Positions 45,687 to 54,346 of a stretch of 64,000 bases of DNA are shown one piece after another. Origin of the DNA: an uncultured beta proteobacterium (GTDB lineage Bacteria > Pseudomonadota > Gammaproteobacteria > Burkholderiales > Burkholderiaceae_C); contig CAIPZV010000084.1 in NCBI GenBank assembly GCA_903869595.1, positions 1 through 64,000 on the forward strand, written 5' to 3'. Within the stretch, counting starts at the first letter, position 1. Each line of letters starts with the position of its first letter. The notes beneath the pieces are model-generated. The model searched no databases. It had not been told where the DNA came from and was given only the letters and a program-made list of their open reading frames with translations. The position numbers and the translations under genes were made by a program.

Positions 45687-46546
45687 ATCCGCTGATTGTT
45701 TTGATGCGTTTGCTGGCCTATCTGCCGCTGCCGCTGCTTCGCGGCTTTGGCAGTGCCTTGGGCACGGTTTTGTACGTCTGCGCTCGGCGTCGGCGCGGCA
45801 TTGTGCAGGCCAATCTTGCGGCTTGCTTCCCGCATGGGAACGCTCCACAGCGAAATACTATCGCGCGACGGCACTTCCGCCTGTTTGCGCAGTCCCTGCT
45901 CGACCGCTCTTGGTTGTGGCACGCGCCGGTAGCGGTTCTGCGCAAGCGCATTCGTTTTGATGGTGCCTTAGCCGAACTGGACAATCCCGAGCCCTTGATA
46001 TTTTTGGCGCCGCATATGGTGGGCCTTGATGTGGGTGGCGTGGTGCTGACGGAGCTACAGCAAATCACCACGGCCTGCATTTACGTGCCGCTCACCAATG
46101 CCTGGGCTGAGGAATGGATGGTGCAAGGGCGCAACCGTTCGGGCAATGTGCACTCCATCGCCCGCAAAGACGGGCCGCAGCCGGTACTGCGCGGGCTGCG
46201 CAAAGGCATCCGGCTGCACCTGTCGCCGGACATGGATTTTGGCGCCGAAGGTGCGCTGTGGGTACCTTTTTACGGTGTGCCTGCCGCTACCGTGCCAGCG
46301 CTTTCGCGCTTTGCCAAGCTCGGGCGGGCGCGTGTCTGCACCTTGGTCAGCCGCTTGGTGCCAGGCGGCTATGAAGTTCACTTAAGTGCGGCTTGGGCGG
46401 ATTTCCCCAGCGAGGATTTGCAAGCCGACACCTTACGCATGAACCGCGCCATTGAGCAAGCGATAGACGCGGACCCGGCGCAGTATTACTGGGTACACAA
46501 ACGTTTTAAGACGCGCCCGCCTGGCGCGCCTTCTATTTACCGATAA
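45683..46546 (+). CDS. LpxL/HtrB-family lipid A acyltransferase (second copy)
   Basis: 287 residues from a GTG that overlaps the previous stop (GTGA). A membrane segment at the N-terminus, and the motif H-x4-D: His-111 and Asp-116 in A-P-H-M-V-G-L-D. The substrate region S-P-D-M-D-F-G-A-E-G-A-L-W-V-P-F-Y-G-V matches the LpxL pattern, and the end Q-Y-Y-W-V-H-K-R-F-K-T-R-P-P-G is typical. Acts on LPS precursors with acyl-ACP as donor. Confidence 0.92.
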   Translation: MNPLIVLMRLLAYLPLPLLRGFGSALGTVLYVCARRRRGIVQANLAACFPHGNAPQRNTIARRHFRLFAQSLLDRSWLWHAPVAVLRKRIRFDGALAELDNPEPLIFLAPHMVGLDVGGVVLTELQQITTACIYVPLTNAWAEEWMVQGRNRSGNVHSIARKDGPQPVLRGLRKGIRLHLSPDMDFGAEGALWVPFYGVPAATVPALSRFAKLGRARVCTLVSRLVPGGYEVHLSAAWADFPSEDLQADTLRMNRAIEQAIDADPAQYYWVHKRFKTRPPGAPSIYR

Positions 46547-46602
46547 GGCGGCGCTGGCCCCGCCACATTTGCCCAGAGCGTTTACACGGGGCAGGGCAGC
46601 GT

Positions 46603-47322
46603 TCAAACTAGGGCCGGTTCAAGCACCATAGGCGCCGCGCCAGCGGGGTGGGCCCAATCCCACAAAAGTGTGGCCACGTCTTCCAAGCCGGTGCGCTTGG
46701 TGGCGGAAAAAAGCCGCACTTCGCCGCCGCCAGCTTGCAGCTTGGTGATCGACAAGACTTTCGCCCCCTCGCTGCGGGTAAGTTTGTCTGCCTTGGTCAG
46801 TACCACCAAAAACTTCAAACCTTCCTCGACCCGAGGGCGGATGACGTCGAGCAGTATTTCGTCCAACTCGGTCATGCCGTGGCGCGGGTCGCACATCAGT
46901 ACGATGGCTTGCAGGTTTTTGCGGCTGACCAGGTAATTGGCCATAACCTGTTGCCAGCGGATCTTGTCCTGCTTGGGAACGGCAGCGTAGCCATAGCCGG
47001 GCAAATCGGTCAGCACCGCGTCCATCAGGCCCTGCTTGCCCAGGGCAAACAGGTTGATATGCTGGGTGCGCCCAGGGCGCTTGGACGCAAAAGCCAGTTG
47101 TTTTTGCTGGGTTAAGGTGTTGATACAGGTAGATTTACCCGCATTGGAGCGCCCGACAAAGGCAATTTCCGGGACGTCCAGCTCCGGCAAAAAATGCAAT
47201 TGGGGGGCGGTCGTCAAAAAGCGCGCCGTGTGCAGCCAGCCCATTGCTTGCAGTGCCGCGCTTTTCGGCGGGGCGGCGGCTCTGGCCGGCTGGGCGGGCG
47301 TGGAAGGGCTTGGGGTGGTCAT
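46603..47322 (-). CDS. engB: Ribosome biogenesis GTPase EngB (YihA/YsxC)
   Basis: 239 residues. GTPase motifs in order: G-R-S-N-A-G-K-S at 57-64, T-Q-H-I-N-L-F-A as the switch region, D-L-P-G-Y-G-Y-A, and T-K-A-D-K for guanine specificity. Needed for assembly of the large ribosomal subunit. The first 30 residues are Ala/Pro-rich and dispensable-looking; a later start is possible. Divergent from the cytochrome c4 gene, as is common in Betaproteobacteria. Confidence 0.95.
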   Translation of the reverse strand: MTTPSPSTPAQPARAAAPPKSAALQAMGWLHTARFLTTAPQLHFLPELDVPEIAFVGRSNAGKSTCINTLTQQKQLAFASKRPGRTQHINLFALGKQGLMDAVLTDLPGYGYAAVPKQDKIRWQQVMANYLVSRKNLQAIVLMCDPRHGMTELDEILLDVIRPRVEEGLKFLVVLTKADKLTRSEGAKVLSITKLQAGGGEVRLFSATKRTGLEDVATLLWDWAHPAGAAPMVLEPALV

Positions 47323-47406
47323 GTGCTTATGGTTGTTATGGCGGGCAGGCCCTGGGCCGCATTGTAGAATGGCGGTGTTTTTGCCCTACAGAAGAGCCCT
47401 CGCATC

Positions 47407-48039
47407 ATGAAGTCGTTTGCCAAATTGTTTCTCGTCGCAGCCATGCTCGCCAGTGCGTTTTGCGCCTCGGCCAACACCGCAGAGCCTGCTAAAGCTGCCC
47501 AACCCGATCTGGCAAAAGGCGAAGCCAGCTATGGCGCAGTCTGCGCAGCCTGCCACGGGGCCGACGGCAATTCGGGTACCCCGACTTTTCCCAAACTAGC
47601 CCAGCAGCATCCCCAGTATTTAGTCAAGCAGCTGCAAGAATTCAAATCGGGTAAGCGTGCCAACGCCATCATGATGGGTTTTGCCAGCGCCTTGTCTGAA
47701 GACGATATGCGCAATATCTCCTTCTGGCTGGCTAGTAAAGCGGCCAAACCCGGTTTTGCCAAAGACAAAGAAGCCGTGGCCCTGGGGGAACGTATTTACC
47801 GCGGCGGCATTGCCGATCGCCAAGTGCCCGCTTGTGCCGGTTGCCATAGCCCCAATGGCGCTGGCATCCCCGCGCAATACCCGCGTATTGGCGGTCAGCA
47901 TGCGGAATATGCCGCTTCCCAATTGACGGCCTTGCGCGACGGCGTACGCAAAAACAGCTTGCAAATGAACCAAATTGCCGCCAAGCTCAATGACCGCGAA
48001 ATCAAAGCCCTTGCGGACTACGTCGCCGGTCTGCGCTAA
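47407..48039 (+). CDS. Dihaem cytochrome c4
   Basis: 210 residues with a cleavable signal peptide (L-F-L-V-A-A-M-L-A-S-A-F-C-A-S-A). Two haem sites, C-A-A-C-H at 46-50 and C-A-G-C-H at about 143-147, each with downstream Met ligand candidates, give the tandem c4 fold. It carries electrons in the periplasm between the bc1 complex and terminal oxidases. A TAGAAT at 47365 is a possible -10 box. Confidence 0.94.
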   Translation: MKSFAKLFLVAAMLASAFCASANTAEPAKAAQPDLAKGEASYGAVCAACHGADGNSGTPTFPKLAQQHPQYLVKQLQEFKSGKRANAIMMGFASALSEDDMRNISFWLASKAAKPGFAKDKEAVALGERIYRGGIADRQVPACAGCHSPNGAGIPAQYPRIGGQHAEYAASQLTALRDGVRKNSLQMNQIAAKLNDREIKALADYVAGLR

Positions 48040-48108
48040 ATCCGCCTCCTCCGGCGCGTACCTTCCACAGGGTGCTTGTAAGGGCATGATTTTTTGCCTG
48101 GAGCCCCT

Positions 48109-49083
48109 GTGAATCCTCGAAGTTCAGACATCACACCCCGCGCCTTGCTAGAAGGCCGCCGTAGCGCGCTGCGGCGCATGCTCTCGGGTACCGGCGCCCT
48201 TGCCATGGGCAGCCTGCCTTCCTTGGGTTCTGCGCAAGTGCTTGCGCCTACGCAAAAGCCCGGCAAATTGGCAGCCTTGCCCGCTAAACCCAGTGCTCTG
48301 GCCGGTGCGCAGGCCATGGACAAGCAGACGGCTTACAAAGACGCGTCCGGCTACAACAATTTTTACGAATTCGGTACTGACAAATCCGACCCCGCCGCCA
48401 ATGCCCACAACCTGAAAACCACGCCCTGGACGGTGGACATAGAGGGCCTGGTCAAAAAACCCGGGCGCTGGGCATTGGAAGATTTGCTGGCTTTGAGCCC
48501 CATGGAAGAGCGGATTTACCGCCTGCGCTGTGTCGAAGGCTGGTCTATGGTCATCCCTTGGGTAGGCTACTCGCTGGCCGACTTGATCAAGCGGGTGGAA
48601 CCATTGGGCAGTGCCAAATATGTAGAGTTTGTGACCCTGGCCGATCCCAAAACCATGCCTTTTGTGGGTAGCCGCGTGCTGGACTGGCCTTATGCCGAAG
48701 GCTTGCGCATGGACGAGGCCCTGCATCCTCTGACGCTGCTGGCTTTTGGCATGTATGGGGAAGTACTGCCCAACCAGAACGGCGCACCGCTGCGCCTGGT
48801 GGTGCCTTGGAAATACGGCTTTAAAAGCGCGAAGAGCATTGTCAAAATCCGCTTTAGCGAGCGCCAGCCGGCGACTGCCTGGAACAAGGCGGCGCCGCAG
48901 GAGTATGGATTTTTCTCCAACGTGAACCCCGATGTGGACCATCCGCGCTGGAGCCAGGCCTCCGAGCGCAGGCTGGGTGAAGACGGCGTGTTCGGCAAAA
49001 AGCGCAAGACCTTGATGTTCAACGGCTACGAGGCGCAGGTCGGCCAGCTCTACGCCGGCATGGATCTGAAAAAGTTCTACTGA
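48109..49083 (+). CDS. msrP: Periplasmic methionine sulfoxide reductase, molybdenum subunit
   Basis: Repairs oxidised methionines in periplasmic proteins. 324 residues from the GTG at 48109, chosen for the GGAG seven bases before it over a TTG at 48094. A twin-arginine signal ([10 protein letters not shown]) is followed by a Sulfite-oxidase fold; Cys-141 in [10 protein letters not shown] binds the molybdopterin. The C-terminus [14 protein letters not shown] is the family signature. The membrane subunit follows 6 bp after. Confidence 0.96.
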   Translation: MNPRSSDITPRALLEGRRSALRRMLSGTGALAMGSLPSLGSAQVLAPTQKPGKLAALPAKPSALAGAQAMDKQTAYKDASGYNNFYEFGTDKSDPAANAHNLKTTPWTVDIEGLVKKPGRWALEDLLALSPMEERIYRLRCVEGWSMVIPWVGYSLADLIKRVEPLGSAKYVEFVTLADPKTMPFVGSRVLDWPYAEGLRMDEALHPLTLLAFGMYGEVLPNQNGAPLRLVVPWKYGFKSAKSIVKIRFSERQPATAWNKAAPQEYGFFSNVNPDVDHPRWSQASERRLGEDGVFGKKRKTLMFNGYEAQVGQLYAGMDLKKFY

Positions 49084-49089
49084 ACGCCG

Positions 49090-49728
49090 GTGTTGCTCGC
49101 CCTGATGCAGCGCGCCTTGGCTTCGCGCTTGGCCAAGCCCTTTATTTTTTTGATGGCCTTAGCGCCGCTGGGCTACTTGTTGGCTGCCCTGCTGACCGAC
49201 GCGCTGGGCGCCAACCCCGCAGAAGCCCTTTTGCGCGGCACCGGCCTGTGGACGCTGCGCATGCTTTGCGTGCTCTTGCTGGTGAGTCCATTGCGCGAAG
49301 CTATGGGCTGGACCGCGTTGGCGCGGTTGCGACGCATGCTGGGCCTGTTTGTATTTTTTTATGCAGTAGTCCATGTTGTCGCCTATGTCTGGCTGGACCA
49401 GAGCGGGCAGTGGGAGGACATCTTGCTAGATATTCCTAAACGCCCATTTATTTGGGTGGGCCTGCTGGCTTGGATGCTCTTGCTGCCCTTAGCGCTAACG
49501 TCTTTCAACGTGGCCATCCGCTGGCTAGGTGCAGCGCGCTGGCGCAGGCTGCACCAAGCGGTGTACCTGGTCGCTCTGCTGGCCATTTTGCATTTTTTCT
49601 GGATGCGCGCGGGCAAGCGCAACTTCGACCAAGTAGCGCTTTACGCTGTCATCATCGGCGCTTTGCTGGCCTGGCGTTTACGTCGGTTTTTTAATCGGAG
49701 AGGTGCTCACCCCGGAACAAGTCGCTAA
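49090..49728 (+). CDS. msrQ: Haem-binding membrane subunit MsrQ
   Basis: 212 residues from a GTG, with about six membrane spans of the ferric-reductase-like type. Candidate haem histidines are in F-F-Y-A-V-V-H-V-V-A-Y and L-H-Q-A-V-Y-L-V-A-L-L-A-I-L-H-F-F-W. It passes quinol electrons to MsrP. Its 3' end overlaps the convergent lysA by 38 bp. Confidence 0.94.
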   Translation: MLLALMQRALASRLAKPFIFLMALAPLGYLLAALLTDALGANPAEALLRGTGLWTLRMLCVLLLVSPLREAMGWTALARLRRMLGLFVFFYAVVHVVAYVWLDQSGQWEDILLDIPKRPFIWVGLLAWMLLLPLALTSFNVAIRWLGAARWRRLHQAVYLVALLAILHFFWMRAGKRNFDQVALYAVIIGALLAWRLRRFFNRRGAHPGTSR

Positions 49729-50971
49729 TCGCTTCCCGCTGGCGTATGACTATGGCCTTGTTGCCGTCCACCAAGACCTCGGCGGCGCGGCCCCGGGTGT
49801 TGTAGTTGCTGGCCATGCTCATGCAATAGGCCCCAGCCGACATCACCGCCAGCCGCTCGCCAGGCTGCACCATAAGTGCGCGGTCCCGGCCAATCCAATC
49901 GCCGCTTTCGCACACCGGGCCGACCACGTCATACACCGTGGCTTCGTCTGCGGACTTGGTTGGCTGTAGCGGAACAATCGCATGGTAGGCCTGGTACATG
50001 GCGGGGCGCGGCAAGTCGTTCATCGCGGCGTCCACGATGCAGAAGTTTTTTTGCTCGCCGGGCTTGAGGTACAAAACCTCGGTGAGGCACACCCCGGCAT
50101 TACCCACTAGAGAGCGACCCGGTTCGATCATCAAGGTGTGCTCGCCCAAGCCGCGCGCATCTATTTTTTGGAGCAATTTGGCCCAGAGCGCATCGGCGGC
50201 CGGTGGCACCTCGTCTTGGTATTGAATGCCCAAGCCGCCACCGAAATCAATATGCTCCAATGCAATACCCGCCGCTTCAATCGCTTGCACCAAATCGAGC
50301 ATACGATCTAGCGCATCCAGGTAAGGCGCCTCTTCGGTGATTTGCGAGCCAATATGGCAGTCAATGCCCACGATGCGCAAGCCCGGTAGCGTGGCCGCGT
50401 GCTGGTAGGTTGCCAAGGTGCGCTCATGCGCGATGCCAAATTTATTGCCTTTGAGTCCGGTGGAAATATAGGGGTGGGTTTTGGGGTCCACATTGGGGTT
50501 GACGCGGATGCTGATAGGTGCGCGCAAGCCCATAGCAACCGCGACCGCGTTCAGAACGCCGATCTCCGCTTCGCTTTCCACATTAAAGCAGCCAATGCCC
50601 GCTGCCAGCGCATCGCGCATTTCATCGCGCGTTTTACCCACGCCGGAAAAAATTACCTTGGCCATGTCGCCACCGGCTGCGCGCACCCGCGCTAACTCGC
50701 CGCCAGACACAATGTCAAAGCCACAACCAGCGCGCGCAAACACTTGCAGCACGCCCAACGACGAATTGGCCTTCATGGCATAGCAAATCTGCGCTTTGCG
50801 GCCTGCAAACCCGGCTTGGTAAGCGGCCAGCGCGCCCACCATAGAAGCCTTGGAATAGACATATAAAGGCGTGCCGTGTTCTTGGGCCAACGCGCTGAGG
50901 GCTAGGGCCTCCACCATCAGGCCTGTGTCGCCATAGTGGAAATAGGGTGCTCCGGGCAAGGTATTGTTCAT
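49691..50971 (-). CDS. lysA: Diaminopimelate decarboxylase
   Basis: Last step of lysine synthesis: meso-DAP to lysine. The 426-residue PLP enzyme has Lys-67 in Q-I-C-Y-A-M-K-A-N-S-S, H-I-D-F-G-G-G-L-G-I-Q-Y, E-P-G-R-S-L-V-G-N-A-G and the substrate motif V-C-E-S-G-D. Alanine-racemase-type barrel plus C-terminal beta domain. The ATG overlaps the stop of the lptM-like gene by 4 bp. meso-DAP is also the MurE substrate, so the enzyme shares a pool with wall synthesis. Confidence 0.97.
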   Translation of the reverse strand: MNNTLPGAPYFHYGDTGLMVEALALSALAQEHGTPLYVYSKASMVGALAAYQAGFAGRKAQICYAMKANSSLGVLQVFARAGCGFDIVSGGELARVRAAGGDMAKVIFSGVGKTRDEMRDALAAGIGCFNVESEAEIGVLNAVAVAMGLRAPISIRVNPNVDPKTHPYISTGLKGNKFGIAHERTLATYQHAATLPGLRIVGIDCHIGSQITEEAPYLDALDRMLDLVQAIEAAGIALEHIDFGGGLGIQYQDEVPPAADALWAKLLQKIDARGLGEHTLMIEPGRSLVGNAGVCLTEVLYLKPGEQKNFCIVDAAMNDLPRPAMYQAYHAIVPLQPTKSADEATVYDVVGPVCESGDWIGRDRALMVQPGERLAVMSAGAYCMSMASNYNTRGRAAEVLVDGNKAIVIRQREAISDLFRGEHLSD

Positions 50972-51153
50972 GCTGCGCGGCAGCTAGGCTGCCGATCCGT
51001 TATGGTGTGGCTTGTAGGCGCTTGGCACGGGCTGGCGATAAGCGCCGCTTTAGGCGGCAGATACAGCGGCCCTTTTTGTCCGCAGGCGCTCAGTAGCAGA
51101 GCGGCGGCCAAGCCCAGGCACATGTTGCCTGCTGATTTTTTTGTTTTTGACAT
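50968..51153 (-). CDS. lptM: Small LPS-assembly lipoprotein LptM-like (YifL)
   Basis: 61 residues. Basic N-terminus, hydrophobic run [10 protein letters not shown], lipobox L-S-A-C-G, then G-Q-K-G-P-L-Y-L-P, the hallmark of the LptM/YifL family that helps fold LptD in the outer membrane. A longer open frame includes an upstream non-coding part; the ATG at 51153 is the correct one. It is coupled to lysA and its start codon lies only 12 bp from that of the divergent cyaY. Confidence 0.9.
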   Translation of the reverse strand: MSKTKKSAGNMCLGLAAALLLSACGQKGPLYLPPKAALIASPCQAPTSHTITDRQPSCRAA

Positions 51154-51165
51154 GGTGAAATTGTA

Positions 51166-51495
51166 ATGACCGACCCCGAGTTCATGGATCTGGCCGAATC
51201 CCTCTTGCGCAGCGTGGAGCGCGTTTGCGATGCGATCAACGATGCGGGCAGCGCCGATATTGATAACCAGCGCGTAGGCGCCATGGTGACTTTGGTGTTT
51301 GCCAACCGCAGCCAGATCATTATCAATCTGCAAAAACCCTTGCACGAAGTCTGGATGGCTTCGCGCTCGGGTGGCTACCATTTTTCCTGGCGCGATGGCG
51401 TATGGCAGGACACCAAAGGACAAGGCGATTTTTTTACGCTGCTGGGCAAGGATGCCAGCGCGCAGGCGGGTGTACCACTAGCGTTTGCGGCTTGA
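51166..51495 (+). CDS. cyaY: Iron-binding protein CyaY (bacterial frataxin)
   Basis: 109 residues with the frataxin fold: acidic first helix ([12 protein letters not shown]), then [20 protein letters not shown], then [12 protein letters not shown]. Regulates or supplies iron for iron-sulfur cluster assembly. Divergent from lptM-lysA with a 12-bp gap, so its promoter must lie inside lptM. Confidence 0.94.
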   Translation: MTDPEFMDLAESLLRSVERVCDAINDAGSADIDNQRVGAMVTLVFANRSQIIINLQKPLHEVWMASRSGGYHFSWRDGVWQDTKGQGDFFTLLGKDASAQAGVPLAFAA

Positions 51496-51600
51496 CGCGG
51501 TGACGTGCGCATGCGGCGCAGCGCAGTCGTCGGCAACACGGTTTTAATGGGGTCTACAAAAGCCCCCATGGCGCAATGCAATGCTTCACATGGTTCACCG

Positions 51601-51700
51601 CCGCGCGGTGGTCTGTACGTGCTTGGTTCGCAAGCAACCATGGATTGCTTCGCTGCGCTCGATGACGGGTTTGGACTTAAGCAGTGCTTCCTTAAGGGCT
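51601..51700. repeat. Second copy of the dispersed palindromic repeat
   Basis: Contains TTCGCAAGC followed by ATGGATTGCTTCGCTGCGCT and G, then GATGACGGGTTTG and a CAGTGCTTCC-like end, in the same order as the right half of the element at 37736. The left arm is poorly preserved, so the limits are approximate. Lies between the 3' end of cyaY and the 3' end of the PBP1A gene, where no gene is disrupted. Confidence 0.65.
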
Positions 51701-51707
51701 GGCATCC

Positions 51708-54110
51708 TTAATTTCTAAATAAATCCAAAATACTGCGCTGCTCTTCGGATTGCGTCATGGGCCGAGATGCGCCGGTAGCCGGGGTGGCAGCAGGGGCCTT
51801 GTCACCCACGCCCACAGCGCCTATGCCCGTGCCCTTGGAAAACTCTTCGTAATACCACTCACCGTTCACGCGTACGATGCCTTCGGGGGGCTCGTACTCC
51901 ATGATGGACACGTTTTTCAGAGCGGTCTCCATAAAGCTGATCCAGACCGGCAGGCTCAGGCCACCACCGGTTTCTTTATCACCCAACTTGCGCGGTGTGT
52001 CGTAGCCAATCCAGGTCACTGCGGTCAGCGTCTGGTGGTAACCGGCAAACCAGGCATCCATGGAGTCGTTGGTGGTGCCGGTTTTGCCGTAAATATCCGG
52101 CCGCTTGAGCGTAGCCTGCGCCTTGGCAGCGGTGCCCGAGCGAGTGACCTCTTGCAACAGACTGGTCATCAGGAAGGCATTACGCGGCTCGATGGCGACA
52201 TTGGCTTCACCGAGCACCGGCTTGGCGGTTTCCAGTAATATTTTTCCGCGCTGTTCACTGACACGGGAAATAAGCCAGGGGCTGACGCGGTAGCCGCCGT
52301 TGGCAAACACCGAGTAGCCGGTTGCCAGTTGCATCGGCGTGACCGAACCCGCGCCCAGCGCCATGGTGAGGTAGGGCGGATGCTTCTCCGCGTCAAACCC
52401 AAAGCGGCTGATCCACTCCTGTGCATAGTGCGTGCCAATGGATTGCAAAATTTGGATGGAGATCATGTTCTTGGACTTGGCCAGCGCTTTGCGCAGTGGC
52501 ATCGGACCTTCGAAGGTACCGTCGTAGTTTTTGGGCTCCCAAGGCTGACCGCCGGTAGTGCCGGCGTCAAAAAACAAGGGCATGTCGTTGATCACCGTGC
52601 TGGGCGTAAAGCCTTTTTCCAAAGCCGCCGAATAAATGAAGGGCTTGAAGCTCGAACCCGGTTGGCGCCAGGCCTGGGTCACGTGATTGAACTTGTTTTT
52701 CCCGTAATCAAAGCCACCCACAAGCGCCTTAATCGCGCCGTCGCGCGGATCCATCGCAAAAAATGCGCCTTCCACTTCGGGCAATTGCGTGATCTCCCAG
52801 CTGCCTTTGAATGACTTGGACACGCGAATGATGGCGCCCGAACGTATCTTGATATTGGGCGCCGCCTTGTCCGACAGGCCCGATTGGGCCGGCTTCAATC
52901 CCTCGCCAGTTATTTCCACCACCTCGCCGGCCTGCCTTTGGGCCAGGACGCGCTTATTGTCGGCTTGCAACACCACCGCCGCCAGCACATCCCCGTTGTC
53001 CGGATGCTCGTCCAAGGCTTCGTCAATCGCGTCTTCTAGTTCCTGGGCGTCGCTGGGCAGGGTAATGAACTTTTCCGGGCCGCGATACACCTGGCGCCGC
53101 TCAAAGTCCATGATGCCCCGGCGCAGTGCTTTATAAGCGGCTTCCTGCTGGGCGCTGTTGACCGTGGTGATCACATCTAGGCCGCGTGTGTAGGTTTCGT
53201 CGCCATATTGCTCGTACATCAGCAGGCGCACCATCTCGGCCAGGTATTCCGCATGCACCTGCGGGCGCGTGGCAGCGGTTTGAACCCGCAGAACTTCAGC
53301 CTTGGCGGCTGCGGCTTCATCGGCCGTAATAAAACCGTTGTCCAGCATGCGCTCAATAATGTATTGCTGGCGGATGCGTGCCCGGCGCGGATTCTTAATC
53401 GGGTTGTAAGCCGACGGTGCTTTAGGCAAGCCCGCCAGCATTGCAGCTTCGGCAATACTGATATTTTTCAGTGGCTTGCCAAAATACGTTTCGCACGCAG
53501 CGGCAAAGCCATAGGCCCGGTTCCCCAGATAGATCTGGTTCATATAAATTTCTAGAATCTGGTCTTTGCTGAGATTGTGCTCAAGCTTAAAGGTCAGCAA
53601 TATCTCGTAGATTTTTCGAGTGAAGGTTTTTTCGGACGACAAGTACACATTGCGCGCCACCTGCATGGTGATCGTCGATGCCCCCTGGCTCTTAGAGCGC
53701 CCCACATTGGCTGCTGCGGCGCGCACCATTCCAACATAGTCAATGCCGCCGTGCTGAAAAAACCGCGCATCCTCGATTGCCAAGATGGCATTTTTCATGA
53801 CCAAGGGGATCTCATTAATCGGCGTAAGCGTGCGGTGCTCCTCGCCGAATTCCCCGATTAAATCCCCTTCAGATGAATACACCCGCAAAGGCAACTTGGG
53901 GTGGTAATCCTCCAAGTCCGAAATGTCCGGCAAATTAGGGTAGGCCAGCGCCATCACGATAGCCACTAAGAAAACAATAGAGACCAAACCGGCGGCAGCG
54001 AGTCCGACCAGTGACAAGGCGATATAGCCCATCCATCCCCAAATCGTACGCGTTAGGGCCGACTTAGGTGCGACAGGCTTTTCGGGGGCAGATGGAGGCA
54101 GTTCGGCCAT
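51708..54110 (-). CDS. mrcA: Penicillin-binding protein 1A (bifunctional)
   Basis: About 800 residues. N-terminal cytoplasmic tail, membrane span at about 30-58, GT51 transglycosylase (E-D-A-R-F-F-Q-H-G-G-I-D, then Q-G-A-S-T-I-T-M-Q-V-A-R-N), an OB-like insert, and a transpeptidase with S-S-F-K (P-G-S-S-F-K-P), S-K-N and K-T-G-T (Y-G-K-T-G-T-T-N). Polymerises and cross-links peptidoglycan. Start is ATG 54110 or GTG 54119; neither has a strong ribosome site. Divergent from pilM, the usual ponA/pilM arrangement. Confidence 0.96.
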   Translation of the reverse strand: MAELPPSAPEKPVAPKSALTRTIWGWMGYIALSLVGLAAAGLVSIVFLVAIVMALAYPNLPDISDLEDYHPKLPLRVYSSEGDLIGEFGEEHRTLTPINEIPLVMKNAILAIEDARFFQHGGIDYVGMVRAAAANVGRSKSQGASTITMQVARNVYLSSEKTFTRKIYEILLTFKLEHNLSKDQILEIYMNQIYLGNRAYGFAAACETYFGKPLKNISIAEAAMLAGLPKAPSAYNPIKNPRRARIRQQYIIERMLDNGFITADEAAAAKAEVLRVQTAATRPQVHAEYLAEMVRLLMYEQYGDETYTRGLDVITTVNSAQQEAAYKALRRGIMDFERRQVYRGPEKFITLPSDAQELEDAIDEALDEHPDNGDVLAAVVLQADNKRVLAQRQAGEVVEITGEGLKPAQSGLSDKAAPNIKIRSGAIIRVSKSFKGSWEITQLPEVEGAFFAMDPRDGAIKALVGGFDYGKNKFNHVTQAWRQPGSSFKPFIYSAALEKGFTPSTVINDMPLFFDAGTTGGQPWEPKNYDGTFEGPMPLRKALAKSKNMISIQILQSIGTHYAQEWISRFGFDAEKHPPYLTMALGAGSVTPMQLATGYSVFANGGYRVSPWLISRVSEQRGKILLETAKPVLGEANVAIEPRNAFLMTSLLQEVTRSGTAAKAQATLKRPDIYGKTGTTNDSMDAWFAGYHQTLTAVTWIGYDTPRKLGDKETGGGLSLPVWISFMETALKNVSIMEYEPPEGIVRVNGEWYYEEFSKGTGIGAVGVGDKAPAATPATGASRPMTQSEEQRSILDLFRN

Positions 54111-54254
54111 GGGTACCACAGTTTATAGAGGAAAAGCGCAAGCAAGCGATGAGCCCCAAGGCGGTGAAATGGTCAATTTCTCTCAATGCGCCAGGGTACT
54201 TGCCATGCAGAGGGCGGTTTCCCCTAATGGTAGCGCAGGTGCATGGGTAATAAG

Positions 54255-54282
54255 TTCTAAAGAAGTTTGAAATCTCTATAAT
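54255..54282 (+). promoter_or_regulatory. Candidate sigma-70 promoter of pilMNOPQ
   Basis: A perfect TATAAT at 54277-54282 with TTCTAA at 54255-54260 (16-bp spacer), in a clearly A/T-rich stretch 65 bp before the pilM start. The -35 box is weak. Confidence 0.5.
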
Positions 54283-54346
54283 TTTGATGTTACTATTGGC
54301 AATCGTTAAATAAAATACCAAAGAAAATTAAGTTAATTAGGTGTAA

